A stretch of DNA of 7,316 nucleotides, from the NCBI GenBank assembly GCA_022574265.1, contig JACZSI010000088.1:1-7316 (forward strand), in the 5' to 3' direction. Below, one piece after another: positions 1 to 5,088 of the stretch. The first letter of the stretch is position 1. Each line of letters starts with the position of its first letter. Position numbers and translations under genes: made by a program. Under the pieces are notes generated by a model. The model worked only from the letters and a program-made list of their open reading frames with translations. It ran no database searches and was not told the DNA's origin. This stretch comes from Chloroflexota bacterium (GTDB taxonomy: Bacteria; Chloroflexota; Dehalococcoidia; Lucifugimonadales; Australimonadaceae).

Positions 1-2
1 GC

Positions 3-527
3 GGCCGGGGGCGGGCGCTCCGCCGCGCGTGGGGGGAGAGCACGGCGGACGTGGTCAGCTACATGGACGTCGATCTCTCGACGGGGCTGGAGGCGTTCCC
101 CAAGCTCGTGAGCGCCGTGGCCTCCGAGGGCTACGACGTGGCGATCGGGAGCCGCCTGGCCGAAGGTGCGCGCACGACGCGCTCGCGCAAGCGCGAGGCG
201 ATCTCCCGCGTCTACAACACGGTGATCCGGCTGAGCATGGGAACGCGCTTCACCGACGCGCAGTGCGGATTCAAGGCGCTCAGCAGGCCCGCGGCCGCGG
301 TGCTCGTCCCGGTGGTTGAGAACAACCACTGGTTCTTCGATACGGAGCTGCTGGTCATCGCCGAGCGGCGCGGCTTCCGCATCAAAGAGGTCCCGGTGGA
401 GTGGAGGGAGGACCCGGACACCCGGGTCAAGCTCGTGGCCACGGTGCTGGAGGACCTGAAGGGGCTCGCACGCCTGCGCCTGCGCGGCATCCCGGCGGTC
501 GACCCGCCTGGCGCCGGGACGCGATGA
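3..527 (+). CDS. Family 2 glycosyltransferase (dolichyl-phosphate mannose synthase-like), 5' truncated
   Basis: The frame is open from the first bases of the window, so the start lies upstream; a GTG at 51 is internal. The visible part begins GRGRALRRAW and continues to the metal-binding DxD motif (D-V-D within YMDVDLS, bases 66-74). It then shows AIGSRL, DAQCGFKAL, a WFFDTELL segment (from base 330) and EVPVEWREDPDTRVKL. This order is typical of GT-A fold enzymes related to DPM1/GtrB, which move a sugar from a nucleotide donor to a polyprenyl phosphate at the inner face of the membrane. No membrane helices follow the catalytic domain: the protein ends about 25 residues after the EDPDTRVKL motif, so it is the short soluble form. 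The exact donor and acceptor cannot be told from sequence. The next gene on the same strand starts 108 bases downstream, after a hairpin, so co-transcription is uncertain. Confidence 0.88.
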   Translation, partial: GRGRALRRAWGESTADVVSYMDVDLSTGLEAFPKLVSAVASEGYDVAIGSRLAEGARTTRSRKREAISRVYNTVIRLSMGTRFTDAQCGFKALSRPAAAVLVPVVENNHWFFDTELLVIAERRGFRIKEVPVEWREDPDTRVKLVATVLEDLKGLARLRLRGIPAVDPPGAGTR

Positions 528-535
528 AACCGGCC

Positions 536-575
536 GCCGCCAGCTTCGTAACAGGTAGGAGAAGAAGCTTGCGGC
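536..575 (+). repeat. Strong imperfect hairpin between the glycosyltransferase and the phosphoribosyltransferase-like gene
   Basis: GCCGCCAGCTTC at 536-547 pairs with GAAGCTTGCGGC at 564-575, 11 of 12 positions matching (one C/T mismatch), around a 16-base loop. It begins 9 bases after the glycosyltransferase stop. No run of T follows the right arm, so it is not a classic intrinsic terminator. It could end transcription with Rho, protect the 3' end of the upstream message, or sit in the 5' leader of the next gene. Confidence 0.5.
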
Positions 576-635
576 AGATGGCAGGCGTCCGTAGCATGAT
601 TGCGTCAGCGATAGCGATGAACACGCGGATCGGCC

Positions 636-1634
636 ATGGCCTTACGTAACCCTTCCTTCGAAGTCCGTCCATCGGTCATCACCGGCGACACGGCTGATGT
701 CTATCTCCACCGCACGCAGCGCATCCTGCGTAACGAGGGGCTCAATCCTCTCGTGACGATGGAGTTCGCCTGCAGCCGGTCGGCCGTGCTCTGCGGCGCC
801 ATGGAGGTGAAGGCCGTCTTGAGCAAGGTCACCTCCGAAGGCAACCGCGAGGTATGGGCCGTCGAGGAGGGCGCGGAGGTCGACGAGGGCGAGGTCTGCC
901 TTCAGGTGAAGGCGCCGTACTCGTCCTTCGGCCTCTATGAGACCGCCATCTGCGGCATCTTGGCGCATTCCACGGCATGGGCGACGGCCGCCACCGAGGT
1001 GGTCCGCGCCGCCGAGAACGTGCCGGTCATCTGCGTCGGCGCGCACAGCGTCCACCCGTCCGTTGCCCCGGTCATGGACTACGCCGCCGTCGTCGGTGGG
1101 TGCGCGTCCGGCTCGACGGTGCTCGGCACGCGTCTCGCGAACACGCAGCCGATCGCGACGGTCTCGGGCGCTCTGGTGCAGCTGATGGGCAGCGCCGTGA
1201 AGGCCATCGAGGCGTTCGATCGCGCCGTTGCACCGGACGTCGCGCGCGTGGCCTACGTGGACCCGAGGAAGGACGTCGTGGCGCAGTCCGTGGAGGTGGC
1301 AATGGCCATGAAAGACCGCCTCAGTGCCGTGCGGCTCGCGCGCGTGCCAGGCGGCGTGTCGGTGCAGGCCGACACCGTGCGGGAGGTCCGCCAGCGGCTG
1401 GACGCGGTTGGCGCGAAGAAGGTGATGATCGTGCTCAGCGGCCGCATGTCGCCCGAGCGCGTCCGGACGCTGCTCGACGAAGGCGCGCCGATCGACACCT
1501 TCCACGACACCGGCTACATCGCCGCGGCGAGCCCGGTCCCCTTCTGGCCGAACATACGCTCCATCAGCGAGCGGCCGATCCCCCAGGAGACCGAGCCCCC
1601 GCCACCGAACCCACGCCTGCTGCGGATCCTCTAG
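636..1634 (+). CDS. Nicotinate phosphoribosyltransferase-like protein with altered active site
   Basis: 332 aa. The family converts nicotinate and PRPP to nicotinate mononucleotide in NAD salvage. The frame is preceded by in-frame stops at 612 and 618, so ATG 636 is the first available start; no good ribosome binding site is seen. Colinear family landmarks: DVYLHRTQRIL (21-31), FGLYETAICG (98-107), a GAHSVHP segment (135-141), GGCASGS (154-160), AFD (193-195), VDPRKD (208-213) and VLSGRMS (266-272). It most resembles the shorter archaeal-type enzymes. As I recall the family pattern, several residues differ: Arg of GAR-x-x-HP is His137, the HAL histidine is Gly178, the LDtPsSRRG segment is LARVPGGVS (234-242), and FGvGT is FHDTG (289-293). 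The usual basic C-terminal tail is replaced by a proline-rich end. The fold assignment is firm; nicotinate activity is doubtful. Confidence 0.8.
   Translation: MALRNPSFEVRPSVITGDTADVYLHRTQRILRNEGLNPLVTMEFACSRSAVLCGAMEVKAVLSKVTSEGNREVWAVEEGAEVDEGEVCLQVKAPYSSFGLYETAICGILAHSTAWATAATEVVRAAENVPVICVGAHSVHPSVAPVMDYAAVVGGCASGSTVLGTRLANTQPIATVSGALVQLMGSAVKAIEAFDRAVAPDVARVAYVDPRKDVVAQSVEVAMAMKDRLSAVRLARVPGGVSVQADTVREVRQRLDAVGAKKVMIVLSGRMSPERVRTLLDEGAPIDTFHDTGYIAAASPVPFWPNIRSISERPIPQETEPPPPNPRLLRIL
1631..1634. other. Shared CTAG: overlapping stop codons of two convergent genes
   Basis: The rightward gene stops with TAG at 1632-1634 and the leftward purO stops with TAG read on the minus strand from 1633 to 1631. 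The two stops overlap in the palindrome CTAG, leaving no intergenic space. Any terminator for either gene must lie inside the other gene. Confidence 0.9.
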
Positions 1635-2275
1635 CCCGGGTCTTCGACCACGTAGGTCCCAAGGCTGAAGCCAGCCTCCGTGGCCAGCGCCGCCGCGCTC
1701 GTTACCGGGCGCTCAAGATCCGCGAACGCACCGCCCGAGACGACGAAGGCCGCGGCCTCCTCGCCGCTCGCCGCGTCGAAATCGCTCGAGAGCGCCTCGT
1801 CGACGTCGTTCGCCTCGTACGTGGCAAGGTAGCGGGCGCGCCCCGCGGCCAGCCCGACGGCCTTGACGACCAGCGCGTCCCGGCGGACGATTGCCAGCCA
1901 GGCGACGTCGCCGGTGCGCGGGACCACGGCCGCGATGCGCGGCGTGTCCAGGTCGTCGTGCTCGTAGTCCATCGCGCTCAAGCAGAGCACGAGCGCGTCC
2001 CGCGGCGGCAGCCCGGCGGCGATCTTCTCGGCGATCGGGTCGGTGTGCGAGCCATTGGCCGCGACCGCCCACTCCCCGGCGAGGCGGAGGGCGTTATACG
2101 CGATGTACGGAGACTTCTGAAGGTCGGCCTCGGCGCCCGGTCGCGGGACGATGGCCAGCGTGCCGTCGTTGTCGACCGCCTGGCGGTTGGGGAACGAGCG
2201 GCTCGACACGCGGTACATCACCGCGTTCCGGCCCGCCTTGCTCCGCCCCACCGCCACGATCCGTCCGACGTACAT
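1631..2275 (-). CDS. purO: IMP cyclohydrolase, PurO type
   Basis: 214 aa, close to the length of archaeal PurO proteins. PurO closes the ring of formyl-AICAR (FAICAR) to give IMP, the last step of de novo purine synthesis, in the cytoplasm. The N-terminus MYVGRIVAVGRSKAG, followed by YRVSSRSFPNR (21-31), is the family signature. Further matches are KSPYIAYNALR (64-74), NGSHTDPIAEKIA (74-86), AMDYEHDDLDTPRIAAVV (101-118) and TYEANDVDE (152-160). ATG 2275 is chosen because the family begins at MYxGR; a GGTGGAG lies just upstream at short spacing. It starts 62 bases after the tsaD stop on the same strand and is probably transcribed with it. Most bacteria use the cyclohydrolase domain of PurH instead, so this implies a non-standard purine pathway; the formyltransferase partner is not in the window. 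Confidence 0.9.
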   Translation of the reverse strand: MYVGRIVAVGRSKAGRNAVMYRVSSRSFPNRQAVDNDGTLAIVPRPGAEADLQKSPYIAYNALRLAGEWAVAANGSHTDPIAEKIAAGLPPRDALVLCLSAMDYEHDDLDTPRIAAVVPRTGDVAWLAIVRRDALVVKAVGLAAGRARYLATYEANDVDEALSSDFDAASGEEAAAFVVSGGAFADLERPVTSAAALATEAGFSLGTYVVEDPG

Positions 2276-2337
2276 ACGCTCCACCAGCCCAGCGGATCTC
2301 CACCACCAGGATAACTCTTGGGCGCGGGAGCCCCTCC

Positions 2338-3402
2338 TCAGGCCAGCGCGAGGCTGGGCACGGCGTCGAGCTCGAGGCCGTGCGTGATGCCCCGGTCGAG
2401 CGCGTAGGAGCCAGCGACGCCGATCATGGCGGCGTTGTCCGTGCAGTGGCGCGGAGCGGGGATGATGACAGGGACCGGCGAGCGCGCGGCGCACTCTTGC
2501 CGCAGCAGCGCGTTCGCTGAGACGCCCCCGCCGAGCACGAGGCCCCGGGCGCCGTGGCGGCGCACCGCCTCGGCGGCCTTCGTCGCGATGACGTCGACCA
2601 CCGCCGTCTGGAACGCCGACGCCAGCTCGGCCACCACGTCCGGCGGCGGCCCCCCCGGCGGCGGCGGGTAGACGCCGAGCTCCTGCGCCTTGTGCAGCAG
2701 CGCGGTCTTGAGTCCGCTGAAGCTGAACTCCAGCGAGTCGCCCAGCCACGCGCGCGGCAGGACGAGCGGCGTCTCGACGCCCTCGGCGGCGCGCTGGATG
2801 GCGGGGCCGCCGGGATAGCCCAGGCCGAGCACGCGCCCCGCCTTGTCGAACGCCTCGCCCGCGGCGTCGTCCCGCGTCCGGCCCAGGACCTCGTAGTCGC
2901 CGTGGCCGCGCATCAGGATGAGGTCCGTATGCGCGCCGGAGGCGATCAGCACGATGAGCGGGAAGCCGGGGTCCACGTCGGGCTCCGCCTCGATCCACGC
3001 CGCGTAGGTGTGGCCTTCAAGGTGGTGGACGCCGACCAGCGGCAGACCGCGCGCGAACGCGACCGCCTTGGCGGCGTTCACGCCCACGACCAGCGACCCG
3101 ACGAGTCCGGGGCCGTAGGTCACGGCGACCGCGTCGAGGTCGTCGAGCGTGACCTCGGCCTCGTCGAGGGCGCCTTGCAGGACCGGCTGTATCTGGAGGA
3201 GGTGCTGGCGGGAGGCGAGCTCGGGCACCACGCCCCCGTAGCGCGCGTGGACCGCGATCTGCGAGGAGACGACGTCCGAGAGCACGCGCCGGCCGTCTTC
3301 GATGACGGCGGCGGCGGTCTCGTCGCAGGAGCTTTCGATAGCGAGGACGAGCATCGCGAACGAGGCTACCACAGCCTCGTGGGTCCAGGCTGACGAAGGC
3401 AT
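2338..3402 (-). CDS. tsaD: tRNA threonylcarbamoyladenosine (t6A) transferase subunit TsaD
   Basis: TsaD moves threonylcarbamoyl from its adenylate to A37 of ANN-decoding tRNAs, working with TsaB and TsaE. Numbered from the internal ATG at 3354 (338 aa), it shows MLVLAIESSCDET (1-13), the metal-binding HLEGH (111-115), SGAHT (139-143), GEAFDKAGRVLGLGYPGGP (166-184), FSFSGLKTA (210-218), GGGVSAN (275-281) and CTDNAAM (304-310) with metal ligand Asp306. Proline-rich residues 230-238 form a small insert. Start choice: ATG 3402 has a perfect GGAGGT six bases upstream and adds 16 non-conserved residues, so I use it. ATG 3354 fits the family N-terminus but has no ribosome binding site and sits 5 bases after a hairpin. 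The frame stays open upstream to a TTG at 3525. SGAHT replaces the usual SGGHT, a mild change. Gene identity is certain; the start is not. Confidence 0.95.
   Translation of the reverse strand: MPSSAWTHEAVVASFAMLVLAIESSCDETAAAVIEDGRRVLSDVVSSQIAVHARYGGVVPELASRQHLLQIQPVLQGALDEAEVTLDDLDAVAVTYGPGLVGSLVVGVNAAKAVAFARGLPLVGVHHLEGHTYAAWIEAEPDVDPGFPLIVLIASGAHTDLILMRGHGDYEVLGRTRDDAAGEAFDKAGRVLGLGYPGGPAIQRAAEGVETPLVLPRAWLGDSLEFSFSGLKTALLHKAQELGVYPPPPGGPPPDVVAELASAFQTAVVDVIATKAAEAVRRHGARGLVLGGGVSANALLRQECAARSPVPVIIPAPRHCTDNAAMIGVAGSYALDRGITHGLELDAVPSLALA
3360..3380 (-). repeat. Perfect 8-bp hairpin just before the conserved tsaD N-terminus
   Basis: ACGAGGCT (3360-3367) and AGCCTCGT (3373-3380) are perfect inverted repeats around 5 bases. 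On the tsaD message the hairpin ends 5 bases before ATG 3354 and lies between it and the ribosome binding site at 3409-3414. If 3402 is the start, it lies within the first codons and could slow initiation. Confidence 0.5.
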
Positions 3403-3408
3403 GTCTCT

Positions 3409-3414
3409 ACCTCC
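3409..3414 (-). promoter_or_regulatory. Ribosome binding site for tsaD (start at 3402)
   Basis: The minus strand reads GGAGGT, the full complement of the 16S 3' end, six bases before ATG 3402. It decides the longer tsaD start over ATG 3354. Confidence 0.65.
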
Positions 3415-3476
3415 CAAGTCAGCCCGGGGACCGGATATGCCTACTTTAGAACAACCTTTCTTATGAGCCACATTTC

Positions 3477-3493
3477 GGGGCTGAACAAGCCCC
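3477..3493 (-). repeat. Small hairpin in the tsaD leader
   Basis: GGGGCT (3477-3482) and AGCCCC (3488-3493) are perfect 6-bp inverted repeats around a 5-base loop, in the leader between the 113-aa gene and tsaD. No T-run follows on the minus strand, so a terminator role is not supported. Confidence 0.4.
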
Positions 3494-3508
3494 ATGTCTC
3501 CAGTCTGA

Positions 3509-3524
3509 CGGGGGCCTATCTCCA
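3509..3524. repeat. Leader repeat, copy A (upstream of tsaD)
   Basis: CGGGGGCCTATCTCCA matches copy B at 3927-3942 at 14 of 16 positions in the same orientation. Each copy lies upstream of a leftward gene that has TTGGGAGGT before an ATGCC start, but the distance from repeat to start is about 105 bases here and about 20 bases in copy B. Confidence 0.4.
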
Positions 3525-3565
3525 ATCACTCAGTCGACGTAGCGTCTGGGGATCGAGGCTCCACC

Positions 3566-3907
3566 TCAACCCTTCGTCTTTCGCTTGGGCACGCGTCGCG
3601 TCACCGTCCGGCTCAGGTTTGTGAGTTCACCCCCCAACCCCTGTCGCCTCATCTCATCGAACGCGGCGTCCATGTTCGACTGAGGAACGCTTAGCCGCGT
3701 TTTCCTCGCAACGCCTTCCTCCAGGGCTTCTTTCAAACTCGCCACCGATTTCTTTATCCCAGCGCTATCCCCGCGCTCCACCTCGGTAGCGATACCGGTA
3801 ACGCTAAGAGCGTCAAGGATCGCCCCAGACGGTAGCGGTACCTCCGTCTGTCCCGTCTTTCCGGCCGCCGCGTTCTTGTATTTCTTGTGTGTTTGCGACT
3901 CTGGCAT
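3566..3907 (-). CDS. Hypothetical protein, 113 aa, basic
   Basis: I do not recognise a named family. ATG 3907 is chosen for the GGAGGT seven bases upstream; the frame could be read from GTG 3943, with no better ribosome binding site. The protein begins MPESQTHKKYKNAAAGKTG, is polar and rich in Lys, Arg and Glu, and has no signal peptide or membrane segment. The middle (29-44) reads AILDALSVTGIATEVE, an acidic pattern D-x9-E-x-E. A helical charged segment (about 50-66) follows, then a C-terminal VPQSNMDAAFDEMRRQGLGG (74-93) and the basic end RRVPKRKTKG. The D...ExE spacing and charge could fit a nuclease-like or nucleic-acid-binding protein, but that is weak inference. It is in the low-GC stretch, 163 bases upstream of tsaD on the same strand, and may have arrived separately from its neighbours. 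Confidence 0.7.
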   Translation of the reverse strand: MPESQTHKKYKNAAAGKTGQTEVPLPSGAILDALSVTGIATEVERGDSAGIKKSVASLKEALEEGVARKTRLSVPQSNMDAAFDEMRRQGLGGELTNLSRTVTRRVPKRKTKG

Positions 3908-3914
3908 CGAGACC

Positions 3915-3920
3915 ACCTCC
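3915..3920 (-). promoter_or_regulatory. Ribosome binding site for the 113-aa gene
   Basis: The minus strand reads GGAGGT seven bases before ATG 3907. It supports that start and supports the gene being real despite its lack of a recognised family. Confidence 0.6.
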
Positions 3921-3926
3921 CAAAAT

Positions 3927-3942
3927 CGAGGGCCTACCTCCA
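3927..3942. repeat. Leader repeat, copy B (upstream of the 113-aa gene)
   Basis: CGAGGGCCTACCTCCA matches copy A at 3509-3524 at 14 of 16 positions. On the minus strand it precedes a TTGGGAGGT ribosome binding site segment that is also identical to the one in front of tsaD. Confidence 0.4.
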
Positions 3943-4037
3943 CCTTCCCGATTCAATCATTGGAACTCCAGCCGACGGTGCTCCGACCCCCATTCCCGCT
4001 TCCCCGCCGCGGTTCATGGTGATATCGAGCACGACCT

Positions 4038-4418
4038 TCATCTATGGTCACAGCCTACAAGTCCGGAGATCGATACGAGATTGCCCTCATCAGGGTCTAT
4101 GAACCACGTGCCGTCACCCCTGCCCTTGAATATCTCAGCCAACGCATCATTGTCACTGAGATAGAAACCCGCCAAGTAATCCGCATCGACCTTGCCGGTT
4201 ACACTCCATCGATCATCAGATAGCTCGTACGCGCTCCACGAAGCCCATTTCAGGAACGAGCGACACCTCTCCGAAACGCCAGGGTCGTTTTCATATGGAT
4301 GTAGCCGGCTCTTGACGTAGGCGATGGCCTCGGCCTCAGTATCGGGTAATTCCGGCCCGCCGCAAGCCGTCATGAGAACAGCCGACGCCATAGCCAAGGC
4401 GCCGAGCATCATTCCCAC
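4038..4418 (-). CDS. Small putative lipoprotein, unknown function
   Basis: Up to 126 aa. The N-terminus is a hydrophobic stretch, MMLGALAMASAVLMTACGG (from residue 3), that ends in a lipobox-like MTAC. This suggests export, lipid attachment at Cys19 and membrane anchoring. The mature part is acidic and contains WASWSAYELSDDRWSVTGKV (about 58-77) and FKGRGDGTWFIDPDEGNL (about 98-115). It has two further Cys (52 and 123) that might form a disulfide. I recognise no family. The start is unclear: GTG 4418, ATG 4412 and ATG 4409 are possible, none has a good ribosome binding site, and none gives the basic n-region expected of a signal peptide. The codons just upstream (AGA CGA ACG AGC) would supply Arg-Arg but follow directly on an in-frame TAG at 4431-4433, so the true start may have been lost. 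It has no close neighbour to suggest a role. Confidence 0.55.
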   Translation of the reverse strand: MGMMLGALAMASAVLMTACGGPELPDTEAEAIAYVKSRLHPYENDPGVSERCRSFLKWASWSAYELSDDRWSVTGKVDADYLAGFYLSDNDALAEIFKGRGDGTWFIDPDEGNLVSISGLVGCDHR

Positions 4419-4556
4419 GCTCGTTCGTCTCTAACGGGACCCCCGGCATTCCTACTTCGATTGACAGCAGCCATAATCACTCGGCTGCCAACCGACGATG
4501 GTTCGGACGCCATCGGCGCTTCCTCTCGGTAGTCAAATCCTCGATCCCGGCGACCT

Positions 4557-4768
4557 TTAGCTTGTGCCAGATGACCGCGATATTGCCGCCACTAGCACTT
4601 CCACCATCGTCAGCGCGGTCTCGTCGCGGAGCTGCGCTTCCCAGCGGATCGCGTTGATTCGCCAGGGGACTCCAAGTTCTTATCGTACACCCGCAACCGC
4701 TGCGAGCTGGACGCTGCACCGAAGTAGATAGTCGCGCTGGTTACTGTGGCCTGCCAGCCCGGACAATC
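4557..4768 (-). pseudogene. Frameshifted fragment of a rolling-circle type replication initiator (Rep_trans-like)
   Basis: On the minus strand, one frame from 4768 reads DCPGWQATVTSATIYFG, then AASSSQRLRVYDKNLESPGE, and stops at 4610. Near 4658 the match continues in another frame as INAIRWEAQLRDETALTMV, running to a TAA at 4557-4559. Joined, the pieces give the order YFG...S..RLRVYDK..E....IRWE.QLRDE.A. This is the pattern I associate with the Rep_trans/phage replication-initiation family, which nicks DNA to start rolling-circle replication of plasmids, filamentous phages and integrative elements; the YDK tyrosine belongs to the conserved core. Loss of one base near 4659 (GGC GA-ATC) would explain the frame change. 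A TGA at 4769-4771 closes the frame upstream, and neither the N-terminal part nor a clear C-terminus is seen, so it is a decayed remnant of roughly 70 residues. The family call is from memory of the motif, not from a search. Confidence 0.5.
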
Positions 4769-4840
4769 TCACCGGCTTCGCCATCCTCCCCTGTTCCCGT
4801 CAGACCGCTTCTGTCATGCTGGAGGGTAAGCAAGTGGCTC

Positions 4841-4865
4841 GGCACGATGGCTCCGGGATCGTGCC
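4841..4865. repeat. Perfect 8-bp inverted repeat
   Basis: GGCACGAT (4841-4848) and ATCGTGCC (4858-4865) flank a 9-base spacer. It lies between the replication-initiator remnant and the CNNM gene. There is no adjoining T-run on either strand. It could be a protein-binding site or a replication or recombination structure left by the decayed element. Confidence 0.45.
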
Positions 4866-5088
4866 ATGAGTCGTTACGGATTCCGCAAGAAATGCCCCCA
4901 AATGAATAAATACGAGATCTGCCGATTCTTGAACAGCCGGGCCGTGGCCGCCTCGATCAAGAATTCCGGCTCACCAAAACCCGCCGGGGCGGCGAGCGGC
5001 GCTATGCTACTATCGCGCCGCGGTTCGTCAGAGGGCGCACGGAGGGCCGCCGGCAAGCACGCGAACGAGGCGGCGAGGAGCACGCGAC

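Larger units (their letters stand above)
4419..5088. other. Gene-poor, lower-GC stretch with mobile-element remains
   Basis: About 670 bases without an intact gene. It holds the frameshifted replication-initiator fragment (4557-4768) and an inverted repeat (4841-4865). From about 5000 it becomes GC-rich again, leading into the CNNM gene. An AT-rich TATGCTACTAT at 5003-5013 resembles a -10 region, but I see no matching -35. Other short open frames here, including an 80-aa frame at 4477-4719 on the minus strand, have no recognisable product. Confidence 0.5.

Noticed and set aside
536..635. NAD-responsive riboswitch or other metabolite sensor ahead of the phosphoribosyltransferase-like gene
   Set aside because: Only one hairpin is evident, and no conserved riboswitch core that I can recognise.
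642..1505. Minus-strand open frame of 287 codons opposite the phosphoribosyltransferase-like gene
   Set aside because: His/Arg/Asp-rich shadow without motifs.
977..2314. Long plus-strand open frame of 445 codons
   Set aside because: Arg/Ala/Gly-rich and without motifs. It runs through the phosphoribosyltransferase-like gene in another frame and antisense to purO, both of which have clear family signatures. It reflects high GC.
2276..2998. Upstream part of the minus-strand frame that ends as purO
   Set aside because: The portion before MYVGR is low-complexity Arg/Ala-rich and lies inside tsaD in another frame. Only the last 214 residues match PurO.
2554..3393. Plus-strand open frame of 279 codons opposite tsaD
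   Set aside because: Arg/Asp/Gly-rich shadow of tsaD with no motif of its own.
4477..4719. 80-aa minus-strand frame as an intact gene
   Set aside because: It overlaps the replication-initiator remnant in another frame, lacks a ribosome binding site, and its C-terminal part, including VIWHKLKVAGIEDL, matches nothing I know. It could be part of the same decayed gene.
4874..5083. 69-aa minus-strand frame upstream of the CNNM gene
   Set aside because: No ribosome binding site, no motif, mixed composition, and it overlaps the CNNM leader.
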